DNA from: Przewalskia tangutica | Taxonomy: Eukaryota; Streptophyta; Magnoliopsida; Solanales; Solanaceae | DNA length: 64,000 nt | Reading direction: 5' to 3' | Assembly (NCBI GenBank): GCA_029844215.1 | Contig: CM056724.1 | Span: forward strand, 10,868,307 to 10,932,306 | Part shown: one piece after another, positions 21,991 through 33,959 of the stretch | How the letters are laid out: each line of letters begins with the position of its first letter | Position numbering within the stretch: the first letter of the stretch is position 1 | Notes under the pieces: model-generated | Database searches by the model: none | What the model was told of the DNA's origin: nothing | Seen by the model: only the letters and a program-made list of their open reading frames with translations | Made by a program: the position numbers and the translations under genes

Positions 21991-22949
21991 TGAAAATTAA
22001 AGAGGGTAATAAAGGAAAGGGTAAATTCAAATTGAAATAAATGGCAAAATTGAGACCAGAATTGATTCTGGCAATCAAAACATGTCAATTTTTTTATTTT
22101 CACAAAAGTAGGTACCCAGAAGTGATTCTGGGTACCCAAAAGTCAATTCAAACATGCACTAAGTGGTATTACAAAAAGGGTAGAAGCAAACTTATACTTG
22201 TCTACCGGGTCGACCCGATCCGGACCAGTAGACCTTTACCGGGCTTACCGGACCAGTTCATTACTGGATTTCCGGTCGACCCGTGCGATTCCGGGTTGAA
22301 CCGGTCGGACCGGACCGGATTATTTTTTTTTAAAAAATCGAAAATGTAAACTAAATTCAAATTAATATGTAATATAATATAGTTTTATATTTTAAAATTT
22401 AAAGTTAACTTTGTATTTTATAATTTATAACTTTATACTTTATAATTTATATTGTAGTTATACTTTTATTAATTTATTAAATTAGTAGACATAACTCATA
22501 AGTTAACAACTAAAGAAATAATAAAATAAAAACTAATGATAAGATGTAAATTTTCGAACTTCCATTATTCATAATGTTAAAAAGAGTAGATAATGAAGTA
22601 ATAATAATTTTATATATATATTATGCATCTTTCTAACAAGTTCTTCGTAATTTATAGGTTCATTGAATTGTTGTGGATCCATAGCCGCTAAATTTGGAGT
22701 ATTCATTCCAGTCCCGCTTCCGCGGTTCCGCCGTAACTTGTGTTGTTGTAAAAGTGCTCCATATATCTAGAATCTAGATTCATTATCATCGCCTTCATTG
22801 AATCCTGCAGATGTAGTCTTGTAGACACAGAACAGAAGCAGAACTAGAACGAAGATTAGTAGCAGAGTTGTTGTTATCAAATAATGTAACTGCAACTTTA
22901 TATTTTATACTTAATTTGTTGTTGACCAGTGTGTCGGATGAACTTTCTC

Positions 22950-23321
22950 TACATGTCTAACTATAGTGCCCGTCCCCCCGTCATTACCCCTTCTCTTATG
23001 TTTATAAGTTTGCCCACAATTATTACATCTAACTCTATCAATGTCCCCAATTCTATCATAAAAGTTTCACATTTTACTTCTTATTCTCTTACTCGTTACT
23101 ACTGGTAAAGAAGGTCTACGACTAGTAGTACTAACATTGACAGAAGACACACTAGTATGTGTATGAGTTTCAGTTTCAACAATATTATCTATATGAACAT
23201 TATCATATTCATTATCTTCTATTTCAAAATCTTATTGCATTTGATCATAATCTATATTTTGATTAGATGATGAAGAACCTTTAGATTTTGTATCCATTGA
23301 AATAGATTTACCTTTATCCAT
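22950..23321 (-). pseudogene. hAT transposase N-terminus with BED zinc finger, broken
   Basis: From ATG at 23321-23319 (minus) a Ser/Asp/Asn-rich leader is followed by a Lys/Arg-rich patch (about 23095-23110). Next comes a BED-type finger with an aromatic-x-YDRIG start, C-x2-C in RCNNCGQTYK (about 23010-23035) and a GTG-x-x-x-H style end (about 22955-22975). At least two in-frame stops interrupt it. BED fingers bind transposon ends in hAT transposases. The catalytic RNase-H-like domain and dimerisation region are absent. Confidence 0.6.
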
Positions 23322-23483
23322 TATAAAATATTTAATTTTAATTTTAATTTAAATAATCAACAAATAAATATGACAATTTAATAAAATAATTAGAGAATGA
23401 AACGAGTGTACCAAACTTTGGGATTCATAATTCAATTGAAACTCGAAGCTCGAAGTGTTGCGTCTTGCTACTTTGAAAAATTA

Positions 23484-23489
23484 ATAATA

Positions 23490-23554
<65 letters not shown>
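23484..23554 (+). repeat. (AAT)n microsatellite
   Basis: About 23 near-perfect AAT/TAA triplets inside the hAT element. Confidence 0.95.
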
Positions 23555-23555
<1 letters not shown>

Positions 23556-23946
23556 TTGAGAATTGATAATAGAGAGAATTAAGAGAGTATAAGAATTGTA
23601 GAAATAATTGTGTGATAAAAATAATAAGAATATAGAGTATTTATAGATTTTTTAAAGGATAAAAATGTAATTAATAATAAAAAAAGGGTCAAACGACTGT
23701 TGCCCCCCACCCCAGGCCCCCACTCCCCAGCCTCTACCACCCAACGGTAACATTACCGTTGGGCATATGCCAATAGCCCAATTTTTTTTATTAATTAACG
23801 TTACCGGTCCGAACCGGACCGGACCGGTTAACCGGTAATGTTACCGATCAGGACCGAATTGTCTTACCAAATTTTTTCTCATAACTCGTGCGGGTTGGGG
23901 TTGGGGTTGGGCCCATACCAACCCCCAACCCGTTAAGTCTTAACGG

Positions 23947-24040
23947 TCCGGACCGGGTCCCTTACCGAGTCGTCCGGTCCGGTTATCGATTAATCCGGAC
24001 CGGGTCCCTTACCGAGTCGTCCGGTCCGGTTATCGATTAA
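23947..24040 (+). repeat. 47-bp direct repeat, two copies, at the hAT right end
   Basis: Units 23947-23993 and 23994-24040 appear identical, each containing GGACCGGGTCCC and CCGGTCCGG, i.e. palindromic subterminal words. Confidence 0.85.
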
Positions 24041-24082
24041 TCCGGACCGGTAGACAAATATAAAGCAAACACCCCATTACAA

Positions 24083-24180
24083 TGCAACAACAATAACATA
24101 TCCAGAACAATCACATGACGTGGGCTCTGGGGAGCTTAGAGTGTACACTGACGTTACAAGAGAAGGATAAAAGCTTTTAT
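24083..24180 (-). mobile_element. Fragment of an Au SINE or RTE LINE 3' end
   Basis: On the minus strand the order GTAACGTCAGTGTACAC, CTCCCCAGAGCCC and a GTTATTGTTGTTGCA end matches the shared 3' terminal region of Au SINEs and RTE LINEs of Solanaceae in layout. Confidence 0.5.
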
Positions 24181-24499
24181 CTAATACTATACTAATATAT
24201 GTAGGAAAAATAGATACATACAGGAGAACTGTGAGGAGATCGTCGATGGAGAAGAGAAGAAACGAATTTGGGCTACAGTATACATCATTCCGGGGCAAGT
24301 GTGGATCTCCATTTAAATCATAGCCAAAATTGACGAGTTGAGCTACTTTAAATCAACTTCAAAACTTTTTTGTGCTGGTTGGCCTTCAAAGGCACTAGTC
24401 TTTAATTTTCATCCCTTAAATTGTTGATGTTTAATTTTTCCCTTAGCTTAAAAAAGTGATTGAAAATATCTCGAGATTTTGGGTTTAAACCCTACTTAA

Positions 24500-25769
24500 T
24501 CAATTTTTTTTTTTTTAAAATGCCTTAAGACAAACTCTATATTAAGGTAGAGTTTGTCTTAGGCCTGAAGCCAAACTATGTCTTGCGACTTTTTAAAAAA
24601 AATTCTTTTACTAAGCTGGAGTTCGAATTCAGAACCCAGAAGTTTTTAGGCGAAAGGTAAAAAATAAAGATTTCCAATTTGAGGTGCAAAAATTAAAGAC
24701 CACTCTAAAATATGGACATTCGTGGTTTGTAAAATCATGACTTGTAAACGTGGTTGATAAGTATGATATATAACATGAACATAAATACATAATATACTTT
24801 GCATAAATCATGGAAACACATGTAGACTTCATGAAATTATAAACCTTGATTCAAGACTTGTGTGTTAGAACCCATGGAATTCAAAGTTATGGGTATTCAT
24901 GGATTAAGGACGGATTTTCATTAACTATAGTGGAATATCGAGAATATAAAAATGAGTTAATAATACAAGCACGAGAAATCATGATATATGTAGTTTAGGG
25001 TTATTATGAACTTGAAATAAAACCCCAAGTATATAAATTCATGGTTTCATGAATAAACGTGGCGTGGGGAAACAATAATGTTTATATACATGGATAGAAG
25101 TTCTACATACCTTAATCGCTCCAATACTTGTACTAAAGGTCCGAACTTGGAAGAAGGAATCAAAAACTTTCACCTACTACCCTTGAGTTGGATTTTCTTG
25201 AACACCCTAGGCTAGTAACAATGAATTCTACTTAGAAATTGATTATACTTGATTAGAATCGTGTAAAAATACATGAAAAGGGCTTACCTTGAGTTACGAG
25301 GATGATGAGAGAAGAGAAATTCATTATAGGACTTGGAGAAATAAAAAAAATTGGAACTAAGTCTGCGTATTTATATTGTTCCCAATCGGACAAATCTTAC
25401 GGTCAAATTTGACACGTCATCGAATTTTCTACGGTCTGGGTCTGGGTCGTAAAACTTTACACGGTCTGTATAATTGGAATGTATCCTAATTGCAACTTTT
25501 CAGTGACTTTAAAAACCTAAGGGGTTGGGACAGTCAAAATGGACTGGTCGTATAATTTTATACGATCCGTATAATCTACCGGGTTCCTTCAATTTAAAAA
25601 AACAAGATCTTTGATTTATTTTGATGGACCGTAATAAATTATACGGTCCGTATAATCCGACCTAAAATTAGATCTACAGAACTAAAATTGGTTTTCAACT
25701 TTAAACACCCCAGTTTTCTACACTCTTTAATCATGAACAAGACTTAGTTTGAAGGTACGAGGTGTTACA
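24500..25769 (-). repeat. LTR-like sequence (minus orientation), left limit not resolved
   Basis: On the minus strand it begins TGTAACACCTCGTAC at 25769, the typical first bases of a gypsy LTR in this group. It includes a cluster of ACGGTCCGT/ATAAT palindromes (25420-25670). It abuts an RTE reading frame at 25770, so it probably inserted into that LINE. A 13-bp perfect stem (24526-24538 with 24549-24561) lies near its far end. No partner target duplication was found. Confidence 0.5.
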
Positions 25770-28325
25770 ATGGAGGAACACTTGGTGACCTACCATAGTG
25801 CAGTGGCTAAAACTCAGATAGATTACCCGCTCCTTAAGAAGGATAATAGATGTATTTGCAAGGACAACAATGTTATCTCGGCCTAGAATCATACAACCCA
25901 ACATAAGCTTTGTGGTTATGGACTTAAAGATAAAGATAAGGAAGAAGAAGAGGGTTGCTCATGACCAACCACATATTAGATGAGGAGGCCCGACTAAGGT
26001 CAAAGCTCAGGAGATGAGAGAGAAGTTGGGGAAAGTAGCGGGGATGTTGATAGTATGTGGCCTAAAACATCCGAATATATCAGGAAAATAGCTAGAGAGG
26101 TATTAGGGATCTCGAGGGGCAACTCAGGTGGTCGTAAATGATACTGGTGGTAGACAAATGAGGTCCAAGAAAAGGTAGAAGCCAAGAATGATGCATATCT
26201 GACGCTAGTGGGAAGCGTTGACGAGGAGGACAATAGGAGGAATAAAGAAAAGTATAAGGTAGCGAAGAATGTAGTGAAACTAGCAGTCATGACGACTAAA
26301 ACAATAGTTTTTGAGCACTTGTATAGAGGGCTCAGATGCAAAGGTGAGGATAAGAAGTTGTAGAGGCTCACCAAGATAAGATAGAGGAAGTCACACGACC
26401 GAGACCAAATGAAGTGCATCAAGGATGAGAATAGCGAAGTGTTGGTCGATGAGGCACATATTAGACGAATATGGTAGACGTACTTTCATAAGTTTTTGAA
26501 TGGAGAAGGAGACATAGATATCATGCTGAGGAGTTACAATATTCTAATAGTCGTAGAGATATTGGGTATTATAGGTGCATAAAGGCTATAGAGGTTAGGG
26601 GACTCTCCATAAGATGGAGAAGGGGAGAGAGACCGAGACAGATGGGATCCTGATAGACTTTTGGAAGAGCGTATGAGAGGCAAGTATGGAGTGATTGACT
26701 AGGTTGTTTAATGTCATATTTAAGACGGTTAAGATGCTATAAGATTGGAAGTGGAGTACAATGGTCCCATTGTACAAGAACAAGGGCGATATCCAGAACT
26801 GCAACAATTATAGGGGTATCAAGTTGCTAAGACACACCATGAAAGTCTGAGAGAGAATGATCGAGACGAGGATGGGTATGAATATATCGATATATGAGAG
26901 CCAGTTTGGATTCATGCTAGGGCGATCAACAACAGAAGATATTCATCTTATCAGGAGATTGTTGGAGCATTATAGGGACAAAAAGAGAGACTTAATTACA
27001 TATGGTGTTCATTAACTTGGAGAAAACATATGATAGATTCCCTCGAGAGGTCCTCTAGAGATGCTTGGAGTCTTGGGGTGTGCCTGTGGCTTATATCAGG
27101 GCAATTAAGGACATGTATGAGGGTGCCAAGACTCGAGTTAGGACAGTGAGAGGCGACTCAGAGCACTTTTCGATCGTGATGGGGTTGCACCAGAGATCAT
27201 CTCTTAGCCTATTTCTATTTACCTTAGTGATAGATATGACATGACATATTCAAGAAGAGGTGTCGTGATGTATGTTATTTGCAGACGACATAATTTTGAT
27301 TGATGAGACCCGTAGTAGAGTTAGTGATAGGCTGGAAGTTTGGAGAACGATCACAAAATCTAAAGGTTTCAGATTAAGCAGGACTAAGACGGAGTACATA
27401 GAGTGAGTTTAGTAACGTGATGCACGAGACATATGTGGAAGTGAAGATTGAGGCACAATCTATACCTAAAAGAGGAAACTTCAAGTACTTTGGGTCCATA
27501 ATACAATGGGATGGTGATATTGACGATGATGCCATACACCGTATTGAAGCAGGGTGGATAAAATGAAGGCTCGCCTCCGGGATGCTTTGTAATAAGAAAG
27601 TGTTACCTAGGCTAAAAAATAAGTTTTATGGAGTGGTGGTTAGACAAATATTGTTGTATATGGCAGAGTGTTGGCCAGTTTAGAAGATGCATGTGGCAGA
27701 GATGAGGATGCTCAGATGAATGTGTGGTATACTAGGATAGATATGATCAGGAATGAAGTTATACGAGACAAGATTGGAGTGGCTTTCGTGGCGAACAAGA
27801 TGAGCGAGAAGCGACTGAGATGATTTGGGCATGTGAAGAGGAGGTGCGAAGACACGCCAGTTAGTAGGTGTGAAAGATTGGCGGTCGCAATAGTTTAAGA
27901 GAGGTAAGGTAGACCGAAAAATAATTGAGGAAGGTGATTAGACAAGACATTACACAACTTGAGGTGATTGAGGACATGACCGTAGATAGAAAGATTTGGA
28001 GGTCGAGGATCAGAATAAAAGATTAATAGGTGATTGAGTTTTGTCGTGATATGTGTGAGAGACGTGGAGGGATGGGGAGGGCTAGCCTTTCCATCTCATT
28101 TTTTTGGTAGTAGTAGTTAGGTATCATGTATAACATTATTCTTGTGTGTGTATTACTTCATTTGTTCTTTTTCTGAATATTTTTGCTATCTTATTTTTTC
28201 TTACAATCCTGCACTGATTACATTCTTTATGAGCAGGGGTTTATCGGAAACATCTCTGTCCACAAAGATAGAGATACGGTATGCCTACATCATAGGCTCC
28301 CAAATATGTTGTTGTAGTATATTTA
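25770..28325 (+). mobile_element. RTE-type LINE, decayed, 5' part missing
   Basis: Fragmented frames in order: end of the endonuclease-like domain and linker (25770-26400), RT fingers with a PLYKNKGD and NYRGIKLL region (about 26770-26830), a GFMxGRSTTE-like motif (about 26910), LEKxYDR (about 27015), a GLHQ motif and LLFADDIILI (about 27270-27300, the FADD catalytic box), a KYFGS stretch (about 27490), and the C-terminal WFGHVKRR-type segment (about 27815-27845). The 3' end (28230-28320) has the GGTTTATCGGAAACA to TTGTTGTAG layout shared with Au SINEs. Numerous stops mean it is inactive. Confidence 0.82.
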
Positions 28326-28752
28326 CTTAAATGCTCAAATCATATCAAAATAATACTAATTCAAACATACACAAACATACATCATAATCATGTAAAAACA
28401 ATGTTTCAAACTAAAACATGAATTGATAACTATTATACAAAATTTATTTGCAAGTTTTACCAAAAGAATTCAAATAGTTTCACAATGACACTACAAAGTG
28501 AAACCAATTACTTATATTATGGCCATAAAAATTGTGAAAGGTCACACTCTAAAAGACATTAAAAAAAAAAGATAAAAAATACCACCACAACAACAACATA
28601 CCCAAAAATTTCCTCATGATCAAGAAACCAATTAGCAATATAAACAATTATACCCACGACATCAAAAATGTGTAACCCAACAACAATAGTATGAAATAGT
28701 AAAACAAAAAAAATAAGAAAGAGAAAGGAGAGACCCGGGCCTTTTAATTATA
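28326..28752. other. Intergenic, no clear feature
   Basis: AT-rich; an ACAACAACAACATACCC-type word at 28587-28604 may be the tip of another Au/RTE 3' end in reverse. Nothing else is supported. Confidence 0.4.
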
Positions 28753-29419
28753 GGTGACAAATAGGTTTTAAAATTGAGTTGAGGTAACTTTAGTTTTTTT
28801 AATTGAGAAGGGGTGATAAACTTTGGATTAGTGATTAGAGAGTTTTGACTCACCCCAAAGTTATATTTTTAACTCTTTGACTCCAAGCTTTATTTTTTAC
28901 ACTTTGCCCCCAAATTTTATTTTTAACACTTTGAACCAATCCATATAAACCCTACAGAGCCAAAAAAACGCGCCAAATTTTCTGTTTGCCTGCGCCGTTT
29001 TCACCATTTTTTACTCTTCTTTTTTGCTTCGTTTCTTCTTCTTCTTGCTTCTTCTTCTTATTCTGCTGCTCATTTCTTCTTCTTCTTTTTCGTCTTGACT
29101 GGATTTTGCTCAAGAAAGAAAAAACAAGACCACTTGATTTTGCAACTTTTTGACTGGATTTCATTCGTGTAGCACTGAGAATTATTTCATAACTCATTCC
29201 ATTGTTTTGATTTCTTCTTCTTATTCATCTTCTTCGTCCATCATTGTTGCTCAAGAAAGAAAAAAATGTGACCACCCGATTTTGCAAATTTTTAACTGAA
29301 TTTTGTTGGTGTAGCACTGACAATTACTTCATAAGTGTTTCCGCTCATTTGGTAAGTACAACAATGTTGTTTTATTTCAATTTTTCACCTGGGTATAAAT
29401 CTACTGATTTTCCAACAAC

Positions 29420-30110
29420 TTACAGTAGCTGTTGTAGTTGTTGCAACATATAATGTGGTTGTTGCAACTTCTACAACAGATTATGAAGTTGTTGTAATTG
29501 TTAAATAAATAACCTGAAACAACTGAGTGAGTTGTTGCAATAGGTATTTCACTTGTTACAACAACTCAACGATCTGTTGGAGTCAGCTTCAGTTTTTGTC
29601 TGAAACAGAACCCAAAAAATTGAAGCTGCTTCCAACAGATTATTGACTTGCTACAACAAGTTGTATAGTTATTGCAACATGTGTTCCACTTGTTGCAACA
29701 CCTCAACTATCTATTGGAGTCAGCTTCAATTTTTATCTAAAACGTAACCCAAAAAACTGAAGTTGCTTCCAACAGATTATTGACTTGCTGCAACAAATTG
29801 TATTTGTTGCAACAGGTGTTCCACTTGTTGCAACAACTCAACTATCTGTTGGAGTCGAGCGATTTTTCTCAAAGCGTAACCCAAAAGCGAAGTTGCTTCC
29901 AACAGATTATTGACTTGATGCAACAAGTGTACTACTTGTTGCAACAAGTAATACACTTGTTGCAACAACTCGATAATCTGTTGGACATCTTCAACAGTCT
30001 AAAATATTACCCAAAAAAGCCGAATCGACTCAACAGTTAGTGACTTGTTGCAACAATTTTATTACATTGCGACAAGTAGTCCACTTGTTCCAATAAATCA
30101 ATAATCATTG
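29420..30110. repeat. TGTTGCAACA palindrome array A
   Basis: Dense copies of TTGTTGCAACA and close variants (CAACAACTCAA, ATCTGTTGGA) at irregular 20-60 bp spacing. Longer units of about 120-130 bp are visible (CCAACAGATTATTGACTTG repeated at about 29637, 29768 and 29898). It lies just upstream of the transposase fragment. Because the core is its own reverse complement, both strands translate as LLQQ-rich peptides, which are not real proteins. Confidence 0.85.
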
Positions 30111-30210
30111 GAACAAGCTAGAATCGCTTTATTTTGTTATAGATTGGTATGTACTCTCATGACCAATTTTTTGTTAAACAAAATATCTTCAGGTACCTCG
30201 AACATCACTA

Positions 30211-30519
30211 ATGGGGGACTCAATAACAATAGGGGTTGATTGTCATGGTGAATATGTCGAGAAGAACAGTCGATATATTTAGCGATGGAAGGGTAGTGAC
30301 ACGTTAGAGACGATAGCGATGACTGTCCAAAGAGATGTTATGTTCGATGATTTTGTTAACCTAATCATCACCTCTTGCAAATTAACTTGTGAACCAAAAG
30401 ATCTTGCCATCACTTACATGCACAACTTTTTTGAAAATCAGAGGGTCTTGCTATTTAAGATAACTGATCAGGTTCGTTTGCGTGCTTATTTCGAGGGTCT
30501 TGTCATTCGCAATAAGTGA
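30211..30519 (+). pseudogene. MULE transposase (MURA) N-terminal fragment
   Basis: The frame from ATG 30211 reads IGVDCHGEYVEKN, then (after TAG at 30280-30282) RWKGSDTLETIAMTVQRDV and ITSCKLTCEPKDLAITYMHN. These are hallmarks of the N-terminal region of plant Mutator-like transposases preceding the MuDR domain. The frame ends at TGA 30517-30519 with no MuDR, MULE or zinc-knuckle domain downstream before the Tekay insertion at 31298. The catalytic DDE core is missing, so no transposase can be made. Confidence 0.68.
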
Positions 30520-30789
30520 TGATTAGGTTCACAAAATCATTGAACATAACATCTCTTTGACAGTCATAAAAACTACATGTCCAAACCGAATTGTTCCCTA
30601 ATTGTTAAATTTGCAATGTCTTGTAATAATAATTACTATTGTTTGTGTTTGTGAAATTGGATTTTATGACATTTTTATGTTGTTTCTGTTAGTAAAATTA
30701 GTTTAAATGATATGTTGATCTTGCTCAAATCACCAATGTATATTATGTGGTTTTGCAATTTTTGAACAATTTTCACCAAGTAAAAATTA

Positions 30790-31205
30790 TGTTGCAACAA
30801 CTGTGTAACTTATTGGGATTTTGCCAACCTGTAATCGAACTTTGCAGCAACTAACTTAACTTGGTTTTCCAACAAGTGACATGACTTGTTGCAGTAAGTT
30901 CTTATAGTGTTTTGAGTTTTTACAACAAATGGAATGAGTTGTTGCAGAAAGTGCTTAACTTGTTTCATCCAACAATGGAATGAGTTGTTTCATCCAACAA
31001 GTGATATGACTTATTCAACAACTATGTTACCTGCTGCAACAGATTATGTACTTGTTGCAACAGTTATCTAACAACCGCATCAGTTATGCAATTGCGCGAT
31101 AGATTATGTACTTGTTGCACAGTTATGAATCACTGCAATGATTATGCAATTGTCGCAATGATTATGTAATTGCTGCAACAGATCATGAAATTACTGCAAC
31201 AACTA
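30790..31205. repeat. TGTTGCAACA palindrome array B
   Basis: Looser array with CTTGTTGCAACAG, AATTGCTGCAACAG and decayed CGCAATGATTATGCAATTG words, ending about 90 bp before the Tekay insertion. Confidence 0.75.
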
Positions 31206-31297
31206 GGATATAAGTCACATATGTTTAGTTATTAACAGAGAAAACCAATGATATTTAGTGTTAAACAAAGGGATTCAATGAGATTTAGTGATCAATA

Positions 31298-33818
31298 TGT
31301 TATACCCCGTGGTTCGCCCGACCGCGATCGTGGTATCAGCGCGCCACGGGAGGCGCGCGCGCGCGGCGATTAGGCCGTACGGAAGTCGTGGCCGCGGCTC
31401 GAAGCATCGAGGGTCGCTGAAGTTTGGCCGCGCGGGCAGGCGCGCTAAAAGATCCGGGTCCGCAGGAGTTGCAGCCGCCACGGGAAGCGCATGGCCGAGG
31501 CGAAATTTGGGCGGAAAAACTTAGAAAGTCCGATTTTGTTTTAAAAGGCCATGGAGGGTAATGTGTCCCCATCCGATTCTGCTACATGCATTATATTGAC
31601 CAAGACTTGGTCATTTCTTTCAACATTTCATCTCTACACTCCATCTCTCTCTAAGTTAAAAGCTCATCCTTCTCTAAATTCCCAAGAGGAATTCTAGCCT
31701 AAGGAAAAATCAAAAGTGTAATAGGAAGGAAAGGTTATTAAGCTTCATGAGGACTATTGTGGTGGTGTTCTTGGAGAAAAGGCTAGCAAGGTGTTGGAAT
31801 AAGTTTGGCAAAACTTAAGGTAACATTTCTTCTCAGTTGGTATTGGGTGTTGCATGTTTAATAGGAAGAACTTGTAGTTGGAAAAATGCACTTAGAGTAG
31901 TTGCGTGTAAGAAATGGGGTTGATTATGAAAGAATTGGTTGGGGATATTATGAGCGTGTTGTTGCCTAAATACTACATTAGACTTGTTGGGTTAGTTATT
32001 TGTAACTTGTGGTGAATTTTACACACCAAAGTTTAGGTGTGTAATCCCCAGTGTTGGTTGGTTGTTGAGCCTTAAACATGGCATTTGAGCATTAAAAATC
32101 GACCTTGGAAAAGGTGGCAATGTATGTAGAAACAAAGGAACGCTGCCCAATTTTCCGTAGGAAATCGTGACTTTAACTTCGAAATTCTGCATTTGTAATT
32201 AGAGCTTGATAAACGATTGTGGTCATTTTAGGTTGACATACTACGCATGTAAATTGAACTTAGCTTGTGGATCGACCAAGAGGTATGTGGAGCTTTCCTA
32301 TCTCTCGAGCATGATTAGTCAGTACATGTAGTACGGTAGACGCACAAGATTTGGAAATCTTCGCTTGTTATAAGTATTTGATACTTGCTTCGCTTTAAAG
32401 AAAAGTATAAAAATCCTCGACTTAAGGAATGTGTTTTACTATTGTTAACTCTAATATAACGGCTTTATGGGAGTTGGTTATATTAGTTTGTGAAAGTTTA
32501 ATGGAGAAAGGTTTTGATGTTTTGAACTTGTGAAAGGAAAATGGTTTTAAGGCATGAATTGCCTAAGGTTTTACAAGAAATGAAGTCACTTAATTTAGAA
32601 GCTTGAGATAGTTTTAAAAGGAAATGTGACTTGTTTGAAAAGAAATCGTAACTTGATACTATGGTGATTAGTATCTTGGAATTTTTGTATAAAAAGAGTT
32701 ATTCCTTAAAAGGTTAGAGGTACATGATACTTGGGTTAAATTCCGGATTTTTATTAAAAGACATGATCGTGCCTTAGGTATACTAAAATGAGGATGTATT
32801 AAAACTATTAATAAGTTAGTGATTCTTAACTTGCTTAAGTTATGATAGGCCTAGAGTGCTTATGTTATGATATGATAGCCTAGAAGTGCTTATGTTATGA
32901 TATGATAGCGGTAGTGCTTATGTTATGATATGACAGTAGGTAGTGCTTATGTTATGTATGATAGCCGGATGAGCTATGTTATATATATATTGTTACTGTA
33001 AACCCCGTTATTATTTATGCCACGGATTTGCTACCCATGATGCGAGCGCGCGCCAGACTACGCGGATCCGACCATGGATCCATGCGGGTGAAATAGTCCC
33101 ACGCGAGTACGCTGATGGTACTCATGCGGATCCACGGGATCCACGCGGTGAAATAGTCCCACGCGTGAAATAGTCCTACGACGGCGGATGACCTCATGCG
33201 GGTCCACAGACCTATGCGGTGAAATAGTCCCGCGAGTAGGATTGCTTAATGATACTACGCGAGGTACCCGCTTTGATCACGAGCCTCCTATTTTTACGCT
33301 ATAAAATGTATACTTGTTACTCTCATTATTAGTAAGGCACGGCAACATAATTTGGTTTTATCTATAACTTTAATGTATTTTGGACTTATGATATTACTAC
33401 GATTTTCCGCTTTACATACTGTACGTCAGGCATCGACTTCTTCTGGCTGCGCTCACGCCGCAGGTGAAAGCAAGCGGTAGATCCTCGTTCCTGGACCTTG
33501 TACTCAGTGTCGGAGCTCCATTTCTTCTGAGGCTCGACTTTTGGTATGGTTCTCCCCTGAGTTGTTGTTATTTTGTACATTCAGGGCGACGGGCCCCGTC
33601 CCGCCATAGTGTTATTCATTCTGTAGGCTGTAGTCTTGTCTAACTTGGTTCTAAGGATGGACTGTTCGGTTTATGTACTTTGGGTTAGCCATTTAGGCTA
33701 GACTATTCTATATCTTAATGGTTGTTTATCTTGAGTTTACATTCATTGGTTTTCTCCGATGTTGTGTCACCAGTGGTGCCGGGTTAAGGCACCGGCCACG
33801 TCCGGTTCGGTCGTGACA
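31298..33818 (+). repeat. 5' LTR of Tekay element
   Basis: 2521 bp. The first 220 bp are extremely GC-rich and palindromic (31310-31520). A normal-composition body then carries a short VNTR (32835-32975), a block of GAAATAGTCCCACGCG repeats (33090-33235) and the GGTCGTGACA end. Confidence 0.9.
32835..32975 (+). repeat. VNTR in Tekay 5' LTR (matching array at 40205-40340)
   Basis: About four units built on AGTGCTTATGTTATGATATG. The 3' LTR has the same array with a similar copy number and small differences. Confidence 0.8.
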
Positions 33819-33836
33819 AAAGTGGTATCGAGCGAT
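33819..33836 (+). other. Primer-binding site region of Tekay element
   Basis: AAAGTGGTATCGAGCG directly follows the LTR and resembles the Met-tRNA type PBS (TGGTATCAGAGC) with an internal deletion. Confidence 0.6.
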
Positions 33837-33959
33837 TAATCCTCTGAAAGAGTCTACAGCCGTATCTAGTAGAGTCTTGATTATCGGTGTTGTGCACCAC
33901 ATCTATAATCGTGAGGTCGCATGATAGTTAGGATTAGTTCCCTTCTTTCACTCTAAGAT

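Larger units (their letters stand above)
19945..22162. mobile_element. 2.2-kb foldback of Tourist-type (PIF/Harbinger) MITE ends, TSD TAA
   Basis: The outer ends GTGCATGTTTGG (19948) and its inverse (to 22159) are flanked by TAA on both sides (19945-19947, 22160-22162), the TSD of PIF/Harbinger elements. The two halves are inverted copies of each other around about 20973, where two more Harbinger-like ends (CCAAACACAC and GGGTGTGTTTGG) meet. Mirror pairs include GGTACCCAGAAGTGATT (19971/22111) and AATTGATTCTGGTAGAATT-like words beside the centre. The right arm has extra DNA: a 62-bp tandem array (21691-21990) and a GC-rich module (21332-21418). No transposase is present. A transcript would fold into a very long hairpin. 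Confidence 0.75.
22184..24070 (-). mobile_element. Decayed hAT transposon, TSD AAGCAAAC
   Basis: The body 22192-24062 is bounded by perfect 8-bp duplications AAGCAAAC (22184-22191, 24063-24070). The inverted ends share TTGTCTACCGG (22198 and, inverted, 24047-24057). Both subterminal regions are rich in CCGGACC/GGTCCGG words. The interior holds a minus-strand BED zinc-finger remnant but not the transposase core, so it is a deletion derivative. Confidence 0.82.

Noticed and set aside
23397..23582. Frame with a poly-Asn run
   Set aside because: Translation of the AAT microsatellite within a hAT element.
26000..26422. 140-codon minus-strand frame
   Set aside because: Antisense of the RTE LINE coding region.
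29777..30040. LLQQ-rich open frames on both strands (also 46177-46374 and 52473-52847)
   Set aside because: They result from a self-complementary word repeated in array DNA; both strands give the same peptide style.
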